Part shown: one piece after another, positions 1-6,609 of the stretch | Position numbering within the stretch: position 1 is the first letter of the stretch | Layout: each line of letters starts with the position of its first letter | Assembly (NCBI GenBank): GCA_013297545.1 | Contig: JAAFHH010000175.1 | Coordinates: 1 to 6,609, forward strand | Direction: 5' to 3' | DNA from: Alphaproteobacteria bacterium | Lineage (GTDB): Bacteria; Pseudomonadota; Alphaproteobacteria; Elsterales; Elsteraceae | DNA length: 6,609 bases | Program-made: the position numbers and the translations under genes | The notes under the pieces: model-generated | What the model was told of the DNA's origin: nothing | Databases searched by the model: none | The model's input: only the letters and a program-made list of their open reading frames with translations

Positions 1-2
1 CA

Positions 3-269
3 GGCCTGGTGATCCGAGAGCGCCTGGCAGCAGCTGATCCCGGCAACACCGAGTGGCAGCGGGACCTTTCCATCAGTCACGACAAGATTGGCGACAGCTT
101 GGCGGCTGCGGGCGATAGGGCGGGTGCAAGGGCCGCGTTCGAGCAAGCCTTCGCGATTGTGGACCGGCTGGTCACGCTCGATCCCAGCAATGCCATCTGG
201 CAACAAGACTTAGCGTACTACAAAACGAAGCTGCGCCCTAAGCGCCGCCGGAAGCAGCCAGCGACTTGA
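3..269 (+). CDS. C-terminal end of a TPR-repeat protein (5' partial)
   Basis: The reading frame is already open at the left edge, so the GTG at 9 is not a real start. The visible part is about 88 residues and ends at TGA 267-269. It holds about one and a half repeats with a 48-residue period: 'RLAAADPGNTEWQRDLS' recurs as 'RLVTLDPSNAIWQQDLA', and the matching GAT-CCC codons lie at 36 and 180, 144 bases apart. Between them, 'KIGDSLAAAGDRAGARAAFEQAFAI' is a typical TPR helix pair. The tail is strongly basic (KRRRK), a natural-looking C-terminus. TPR arrays of this style mediate protein-protein contacts and in Alphaproteobacteria often form the C-terminal part of large proteins carrying a TIR, CHAT/caspase-like or NTPase domain. 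That is family knowledge; no such domain is visible here. The next gene starts 39 bases on in the same frame and direction, so the two may be co-transcribed. The function of the whole protein cannot be stated. Confidence 0.8.
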   Translation, partial: GLVIRERLAAADPGNTEWQRDLSISHDKIGDSLAAAGDRAGARAAFEQAFAIVDRLVTLDPSNAIWQQDLAYYKTKLRPKRRRKQPAT

Positions 270-308
270 TGCCACCGAACGGCTGCGTTACACCACTTCC
301 GGTTCGCC

Positions 309-1637
309 ATGCGCCAGCTGCTTCGCCAAACCATCCCTGCATACCAAGCGCTTACCAGCGCCTGCCCATGGCCGATGGTGCGGGCGCGTATTCTGCAGTC
401 GGGGGTGCGGGATCTGCTGCCGCAGACCGCGCACTGGCTGCAGCGGTTATCGTCCGGCGACGCGGCGGCGGCGGTGGCGGCAACCGGGCTGATCACTGCC
501 CTGCCGGCTGAACCGCGGCGCTGGGGCATCGATCACTGGCTCGGCGTGTTGCCGATGCTGCTGGGCCTCGACCATGTGGTCTACCACGCGCATCTCGGCA
601 GGCTCGCGGGCGGCATCCCGGCCGGCCCGATCTTGGCGGAGACGGACGACGTGCTGTTGCTGCGCCGTGGCCCGTTGCTCGAACGGGACCGAGTGCGGGA
701 GCTCGCCCCCGATGCGCCGCAGGCGCTGTTGCTGGGCGTGATGACGCTGGACAAGACCATCTCTGGCGCTGCGGTCAGCGTTGAGGCGCCGCCGTTCCTG
801 CGGCCGCCATCGCTGCCCAGCACCATCGGCTTCGTGCCGGCACTGGAGGCGGCGGATGAGGTGGAATTCCAAGAAATAGCCCCGGTCGGGCCGGGTCGAT
901 CGGGCATTCGGGTGGCACCAAAACCGGATGCGCGGCTGCGGGCGCGGATCGTGGCCAGCACCCTGCGCTGCCTCGATCGGGCTGATTGGGTGATGCTGCC
1001 GGAGAGCTGTGTCGACCCACAGACCCACCTGGCGCTGGTCGCAGCCCTCGCGGCGCGCCAGGCGGCCTCCGGTTTGGTTATCGCAGGCTCCGGCTGCCAC
1101 GACGGGTTCAACCGCGTCCATGTGCTCGGGCCGGGCGGGCGGGAGCTGTGGACGCAAGACAAGTTGCGGCTGTGGGCCGTGCCGCAGGACCGGGTCGCGG
1201 CATGGCTGGGTCAGGCTCCGCAGCACCCATCGCCGCACGATGAAGCGACGGATATCGGCAGGACCGTGACGCTGATCGACTTGCCGCGCGTTGGCCGTAT
1301 CTTGGTTGCGATCTGCGAGGATCTGGAACGGGACAATGGGCCGCTGCGGGAAGTCATCCATCGGACCCGGCCGGATTGGATCCTCAGCCCGATTTTTGAT
1401 ACCGGCACGGGGGAGAAGCGGTGGTCTGGCAAGCGGGCCGCGGATCTCTCGAACCATGGCGCCACGGTGGTGGTTGCCGCCCCCAGTGGCCTTGCCCGGT
1501 TGGAACGACCAGGTGATACCATCGTCACCATCGGGTTGATTGCTTCTGGCGGCCGCGTTTACCCCGCCGATCCCGTGCAGAGCGATGAGGAAGGCTCCGG
1601 CATTCACCGCATCCTTCCCGTCCCACCCCCACCGTAA
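309..1637 (+). CDS. Divergent nitrilase-superfamily (carbon-nitrogen hydrolase) protein with an unknown N-terminal region
   Basis: This is a 442-residue protein with two parts. Residues 1 to about 200 match nothing I recognise; they are mostly helical-looking and soluble, with no signal peptide or clear membrane helix. Residues 205-425 resemble the nitrilase fold. The catalytic triad can be read as Glu232 ('WVMLPES', strand then Glu), Lys285 ('WTQDKLRLW') and Cys336 ('ILVAICEDLERD', the nucleophile elbow). 'DWILSPIFD' (356-364) and 'NHGATVVVAAPSG' (382-394) fit the later core strands. Family members hydrolyse or transfer amide or nitrile C-N bonds through a cysteine thioester; the substrate here is unknown. 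At 442 residues it exceeds the usual 260-340, because of the extra N-terminal part. ATG 309 is the first start after the upstream in-frame stop at 267; no good Shine-Dalgarno precedes it, and ATG 375 (Met23) is an alternative. It lies 39 bases after the TPR gene. The fold call is fairly secure; the specific role is not. Confidence 0.75.
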   Translation: MRQLLRQTIPAYQALTSACPWPMVRARILQSGVRDLLPQTAHWLQRLSSGDAAAAVAATGLITALPAEPRRWGIDHWLGVLPMLLGLDHVVYHAHLGRLAGGIPAGPILAETDDVLLLRRGPLLERDRVRELAPDAPQALLLGVMTLDKTISGAAVSVEAPPFLRPPSLPSTIGFVPALEAADEVEFQEIAPVGPGRSGIRVAPKPDARLRARIVASTLRCLDRADWVMLPESCVDPQTHLALVAALAARQAASGLVIAGSGCHDGFNRVHVLGPGGRELWTQDKLRLWAVPQDRVAAWLGQAPQHPSPHDEATDIGRTVTLIDLPRVGRILVAICEDLERDNGPLREVIHRTRPDWILSPIFDTGTGEKRWSGKRAADLSNHGATVVVAAPSGLARLERPGDTIVTIGLIASGGRVYPADPVQSDEEGSGIHRILPVPPPP

Positions 1638-1648
1638 CATCCGCCGGT

Positions 1649-1677
1649 TTCCCTCCGCTCCGCGCTCGGCGTACACT
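1649..1677 (+). promoter_or_regulatory. Weak candidate promoter for the mutase-methyltransferase pair
   Basis: In the 73-base gap between the nitrilase-like gene and the mutase, TTCCCT (1649-1654) and TACACT (1672-1677) lie 17 bases apart, the usual housekeeping spacing. The -10 box is a fair match, while the -35 shares only three positions with TTGACA. Transcription would begin near 1684, leaving a leader of under 30 bases before ATG 1711. This is a pattern match only; transcription could equally come from upstream. Confidence 0.25.
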
Positions 1678-1695
1678 GCCCCGTCGCCCGTGACT

Positions 1696-1703
1696 GAGAA
1701 GGA
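1696..1703 (+). promoter_or_regulatory. Ribosome binding site that fixes the mutase start
   Basis: GAGAAGGA lies seven bases before ATG 1711. It is the best Shine-Dalgarno match in the gap. It decides against the longer open frame starting at TTG 1540, whose extra 57 residues overlap the nitrilase-like gene and resemble no mutase sequence. Confidence 0.7.
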
Positions 1704-1710
1704 CTGCGGC

Positions 1711-3854
<2,144 letters not shown>

Positions 3855-3858
<4 letters not shown>

Positions 3859-4739
3859 GTGCCACGCCGTTCGATCGCCATGCTGTGCGCCGTCATCGCG
3901 ACCGGGCGGCGGCGGGGTTTGCCGAGCACGATTTTTTGTTTCGCGAAGTGGCGGAACGCCTGGCTGACCGGCTTGATGATGTGCGCGGGCGGTTTCCCTT
4001 GGCGCTCGACCTTGGCTGCCGCACCGGCATCGTGAGCCAGGCGCTGCAGGGCCATGGCGGCATCGAAACCATCATCGGCTCGGAACTCTCCGAAGCGATG
4101 GCACGGCGTGCGGCGCGGCCGGTGGTGGTGGCGGATGACGAGATGCTGCCGTTTGCCGATCACGCCTTCGATCTGGTGGTGTCGTGCGGGGCGTTGCACT
4201 GGACCAACGACTTGCCGGGGGCACTCGTGCAAGTGCGCCGCGCGCTCAAGCCCGATGGCTTGTTCCTAGGCGCGTTTGCCGGCGGGGAGAGCTTGGCGCA
4301 TCTGCGCCAAGTGCTGATCGAAGCCGAACTCGCCGTGCTCGACGGCGCAAGCCCACGCGTCTCGCCGGTGGTGGATACGCGCGACGCCGGCATGCTGCTG
4401 CAGCGTGCTGGCTTCGCGCTGCCGGTGGTCGACAGCGATGTACTGAGCGTCAGCTACCCCAACGCGCTCGCCCTGATGCGCGATTTGCGCGGCATGGGGG
4501 AGACCAACGCCAACACCGATCGCACCCGCCACTTCACCCGCCGCGCCGTGATCGCAGACGCCGCCGCCCGCCTCGCGAGCCAGCAGGGGCGCAGCGATGG
4601 CCGGGTGGAGATGCGCATCCAAGTGCTGTTCGTCACCGCCTGGTCACCAGCGCCCAGCCAGCCGAAGGCGCTGCGCCCCGGCAGCGCGAAAGCGCGGTTG
4701 GCCGATGCGTTGGATGCGGTGGAAACGCTGTTAGAGTAG
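3855..4739 (+). CDS. SAM-dependent methyltransferase-fold protein, BioC/NDUFAF5-like
   Basis: This is a 294-residue class I Rossmann methyltransferase-fold protein. SAM-binding motif I is 'LALDLGCRTG' (49-58). An acidic residue at the end of the second strand is Glu77 ('GSELSEAM'), the adenine-side Asp is at 94-95 ('VADDEMLPF'), motif IV is 'FDLVVSCGALHW' (105-116), and 'LKPDGLFLG' (131-139) follows. The N-terminus 'FDRHAVRRHRDRAAAGFAEHDFLFREVAERL' region and the C-terminal 'LRPGSAKARLADAL' are typical of the alphaproteobacterial relatives of mitochondrial NDUFAF5. NDUFAF5 modifies an arginine of a complex I subunit by hydroxylation; BioC instead methylates malonyl-ACP for biotin synthesis. 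Which role applies cannot be told from sequence alone, though the NDUFAF5-like type seems closer. ATG 3855 overlaps the mutase stop TGA 3856-3858, and no strong Shine-Dalgarno is visible, so translation probably depends on coupling to the mutase. The stop is TAG at 4737-4739. Confidence 0.85.
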
Positions 4740-4749
4740 CCGAGTGTGG

Positions 4750-4835
4750 CAGTGGCGCTAGGTCCAGCCCATTGGTTTGCCGAGCTCGGCACTGCTTGGC
4801 AGCAGTTACCCGTCGATATAGACACATGTGCGCAT
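4750..4835 (-). pseudogene. Probable decayed 5' end of a NYN-domain (DUF88/LabA-like) nuclease gene
   Basis: On the minus strand, ATG at 4835-4833 opens a nine-residue frame 'MRTCVYIDG' that ends at TAA (4808-4806). This is almost exactly how many NYN-domain proteins begin (M-R-x-x-V-Y-I-D-G-F-N-L-Y-Y); the Asp is one of the metal-binding residues of this PIN-like nuclease fold. Allowing a two-base loss after the Gly codon restores 'N' followed by two Cys codons (TGC, one change from Tyr TAC) and then 'QAV'. A further frame change gives 'LDLAPL' (4767-4750), resembling the family's 'W-L-D-L' stretch. The rest of the gene is absent: the end of the methyltransferase gene begins there. The match is short and comes from memory of the family, so this stays tentative. 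If right, it is a remnant of a lost accessory gene. Confidence 0.45.
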
Positions 4836-4859
4836 AGCGACACCGATGGCCCGAACAAG

Positions 4860-4895
4860 CGAAAGCCGCCTCGGGTTGCCCCTCAGCGGCCTTCG
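4860..4895. terminator. Strong hairpin between convergent genes, candidate terminator
   Basis: Arms CGAAAGCCGC (4860-4869) and GCGGCCTTCG (4886-4895) pair at nine of ten positions, with one A-C mismatch. The 16-base loop holds an inner GGG/CCC stem. The hairpin lies about 120 bases after the methyltransferase stop and about 80 bases beyond the pepF stop. On the minus strand the arm end is followed by CTTGTTC, a weak T-rich tract; on the plus strand no T-run follows. It could end pepF transcription or act in both directions. The 3' arm can also pair in an alternative small stem, CGGCC-TTCG-GGCTG (4887-4900), with a cUUCGg tetraloop. It may also be a dispersed repeat element. Confidence 0.4.
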
Positions 4896-4946
4896 GGCTG
4901 GCAGCACGCTGCGCAGCGGGTGTGGCTAAAAAGTAGGCCATGCTTG

Positions 4947-4971
4947 GTGATTGCGCAATGTGTTAAATCAC
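4947..4971. repeat. Inverted repeat with palindrome just past the pepF stop
   Basis: GTGATT (4947-4952) and AATCAC (4966-4971) are perfect inverted arms around a 13-base loop. A perfect 10-base palindrome, ATTGCGCAAT (4950-4959), overlaps the left arm. The pair sits four bases past the end of pepF in an AT-richer patch. No T-tract makes it a convincing terminator, and no gene starts nearby for it to regulate. I see no other feature in the 235-base gap 4740-4974 apart from this, the larger hairpin and the NYN remnant; within the remnant lie a 12-base palindrome at 4779-4790 and a six-base stem with four-base loop at 4791-4806. Confidence 0.3.
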
Positions 4972-4974
4972 GCC

Positions 4975-6609
4975 TCACACTAACCCCTCCAGCTCATCAA
5001 TCAGCCGCCGCACCAGGCCCAAGCCCTGGTCCCAGAACGCGGGGTCCGCCGCATTGAGGTCGAAGGGTTTTAGGAGCTCGCCGTGGCGTTTGCTGCCGCC
5101 AGCCGCCAGCAGCTCCAAGTACTGCCGGTCGAAGCCGTCGGGGGCGGCCTCGTAGACGGCGTAGAGCGAATTCACCAGGCAGTCGCCGAAGGCGTAGGCG
5201 TAGACGTAGAACGGCGAATGGATGAAGTGGGGGATGTAGGCCCAGTACATCCGGTAGTCCCGGTCGAGGGTGATCGCCGGCCCCAGCACTTCGGCCTGCA
5301 CGCCAAGCCAGATGTCGCCCAATTGATCGGGCGTCAGCTCGCCCTGCCGGCGGGCAGCATGCACCCGGTCTTCGAAGCAGTGCAGACCAATCTGTCGGCT
5401 GACCGTGTTCAGCATGTCTTCGATTTTGCCGGCGATCAGGATCTTTCGACGCGCGGGGTCGGTCTCGGCGGCGAGGACCGCTTGGAAGGTCAGCATCTCC
5501 CCGAACACTGACGCGGTTTCCGCCAGAGTGAGCGGGGTTTGGGACAAGAGGTGGCCCTGGCCACCGGCCAGCACTTGATGGCAGCCGTGGCCGAGTTCGT
5601 GGGCGAGCGTCATGACATCGCGCAGGCTGCCCTGATAGTTCACCAACAGGTAGGGGTGCGCACTCGGTACCACCGGGTGGGCGAAGGCACCGGGGGTCTT
5701 GCCGGCCTTGACCGGTGCGTCGATCCACGGCCGGTCGAAGAATTGTCGGCCGATTGCGGCGAGCTCCGGCGAAAAGCGCTGGTAGGCGCCAAGCACTGTG
5801 TCGCGTGCCTCCCCCCAGGGGATGCTGCGCTGATCGGCAGATGGCAGTGGGGCGTTGCGATCCCACCAATTCAGCGTCGTCTGCCCAAACATCCGCGCCT
5901 TCAGGCGGTAGTAGCGGTGGGACAGATCGGGCCAGGCGCGCTGCACGCTGCCGATCAGCGCATCCACCACCTCATCTTCGACTTGATTGCCGAGGTTGCG
6001 GGCGGAGATCGCGCGGGCGTAGCCGCGTTGGCGATCGTCGATTTCCTTTTCCTTGGCGAGCGTGTTGGTGACCAGCGCGAGCGTGCGCGCTTTGGCTTCC
6101 AACGCCTGGCCGAAGGCGGGGCCGGCGTCGGCCCGGATGCGGGCGTCGGGGCTCAGCAGCTTGTGCAGGATCTGGGCGGAGGTAAGGTCATCACCGCGAA
6201 ACGGCACGCGCAAATCCGCCATCGTTTCGTCAAACAGCCGCATCCAGGAGGAGCGCCCGACGACCGATCGCTCGTGCAGCAGATGTTCTTGATCATCGGG
6301 CAGTTGGTGTGGCCGGTAGGCGCGCACGGCGTTGATCCAGGGCTGGTAGCGCGCCGCCTCGCCACCCATCAACCGCGCCAGCACGGCGTCGTCCAGGTGA
6401 TTGAGTTCCAGCGTGAAGAACAACAGGTGCTGCTGGGCGGCATTGGTGCGTTCCACCACGGACTGGTAGAAGCGGCCGATTGCGGCATCGCTCATGTCCT
6501 TGGCGTGGACCAATTGGGCGTAGCTCGCGATCCGGGAGAGCGTCTCGTCGATCGCCTCAAAGCGCTGGAGTGCGGCGGCGAAGCCGGCCGGGCCGAGGCG
6601 TGCGAGCGC
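4975..6609 (-). CDS. pepF: Oligoendopeptidase F-type M3 zinc metallopeptidase (5' partial)
   Basis: The frame is open through the right edge. The visible fragment is 544 residues, and the TTG at 6513 is internal, because the 32 codons before it ('ALARLGPAGFAAALQRFEAI', then '..SYAQL') match the family. Full-length relatives are about 600-620 residues, so roughly 55-75 N-terminal residues are missing. The enzyme is a cytosolic endopeptidase acting on short peptides, with a closed helical chamber that excludes folded proteins. The zinc site is HELGH (codons 5601-5587), with the catalytic Glu between the two His ligands and the third ligand Glu in 'TLAETASVFGE' 23 residues on. 'YIPHFIHSPFYVYAYAFGD' is the conserved C-terminal substrate-binding stretch carrying His and Tyr. 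All key residues are present, so it is probably active. The stop is TGA at 4977-4975. The gene converges on the methyltransferase across a 235-base gap; its promoter and start are outside the window. Confidence 0.95.
   Translation of the reverse strand, partial: ALARLGPAGFAAALQRFEAIDETLSRIASYAQLVHAKDMSDAAIGRFYQSVVERTNAAQQHLLFFTLELNHLDDAVLARLMGGEAARYQPWINAVRAYRPHQLPDDQEHLLHERSVVGRSSWMRLFDETMADLRVPFRGDDLTSAQILHKLLSPDARIRADAGPAFGQALEAKARTLALVTNTLAKEKEIDDRQRGYARAISARNLGNQVEDEVVDALIGSVQRAWPDLSHRYYRLKARMFGQTTLNWWDRNAPLPSADQRSIPWGEARDTVLGAYQRFSPELAAIGRQFFDRPWIDAPVKAGKTPGAFAHPVVPSAHPYLLVNYQGSLRDVMTLAHELGHGCHQVLAGGQGHLLSQTPLTLAETASVFGEMLTFQAVLAAETDPARRKILIAGKIEDMLNTVSRQIGLHCFEDRVHAARRQGELTPDQLGDIWLGVQAEVLGPAITLDRDYRMYWAYIPHFIHSPFYVYAYAFGDCLVNSLYAVYEAAPDGFDRQYLELLAAGGSKRHGELLKPFDLNAADPAFWDQGLGLVRRLIDELEGLV

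Noticed and set aside
609..665. GIPAGP and TDDVLLL in the N-terminal half of the nitrilase-like protein, reminiscent of reverse transcriptase motifs (as in RT-nitrilase fusions)
   Set aside because: The two motifs are only about nine residues apart, far too close for a reverse transcriptase palm, and no other RT motif is present.
1540..1710. Longer mutase start at TTG 1540
   Set aside because: It would overlap the preceding gene by about 100 bases and add 57 residues with no family match; ATG 1711 has a good ribosome binding site and gives the usual family length.
4779..4806. Palindrome and small hairpin as a terminator for the methyltransferase gene
   Set aside because: Stem is only six base pairs and no T-tract follows on either strand; the sequence is better explained as part of the NYN remnant.
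4746..5057. Plus-strand 103-codon frame across the convergent gap
   Set aside because: It runs into the well-supported pepF gene on the other strand, has no ribosome binding site and no recognisable content.
6511..6513. TTG as the start of the peptidase
   Set aside because: The 32 codons before it stay open to the window edge and match the family, so it is internal.

Overview
The window is GC-rich, with long open antisense frames typical of such DNA. It most likely comes from an alphaproteobacterium, probably in the Rhodospirillales/Acetobacteraceae range. I infer this from three things recalled from family knowledge: the NDUFAF5/BioC-like methyltransferase, the PepF subtype, and the 'RERLAAADPGNTEWQRDL' style of TPR repeat. 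No taxonomic search was possible.

Layout, left to right. (1) Positions 3-269, plus strand: the C-terminal tail of a TPR-repeat protein whose start lies outside the window. (2) Positions 309-1637, plus strand: a 442-residue protein with an unrecognised N-terminal half of about 200 residues and a divergent nitrilase-superfamily C-terminal half, in which the Glu-Lys-Cys triad can be read. (3) Positions 1711-3858, plus strand: a complete single-chain methylmalonyl-CoA mutase with its own ribosome binding site. (4) Positions 3855-4739, plus strand: a SAM-dependent methyltransferase of the BioC/NDUFAF5 type, overlapping the mutase stop by ATGA. (5) Positions 4740-4974: a convergent intergenic stretch with a strong hairpin and what looks like the decayed 5' end of a NYN-domain (DUF88/LabA-like) nuclease gene on the minus strand. 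(6) Positions 4975-6609, minus strand: an oligoendopeptidase F-type M3 metallopeptidase that runs off the right edge without its N-terminus.

How the genes relate. The mutase (propionate, odd-chain fatty acid and branched amino acid catabolism via methylmalonyl-CoA and succinyl-CoA) and the methyltransferase are very probably co-translated. PepF is convergent and independent. The TPR tail and nitrilase-like gene form a separate left-hand block in the same orientation. The TPR type is common in large signalling or conflict-related proteins of Alphaproteobacteria, and nitrilase domains are known as parts of some anti-phage systems. A conflict role is therefore a reasonable but unproven idea, and the effector or sensor part of the TPR protein is not in the window.

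Most worth a second look: the divergent nitrilase with an unknown N-terminal half beside a TPR protein; several substitutions at normally invariant positions of the mutase; and the NYN gene remnant. No tRNA, rRNA, CRISPR array, insertion sequence or intact mobile element was seen.
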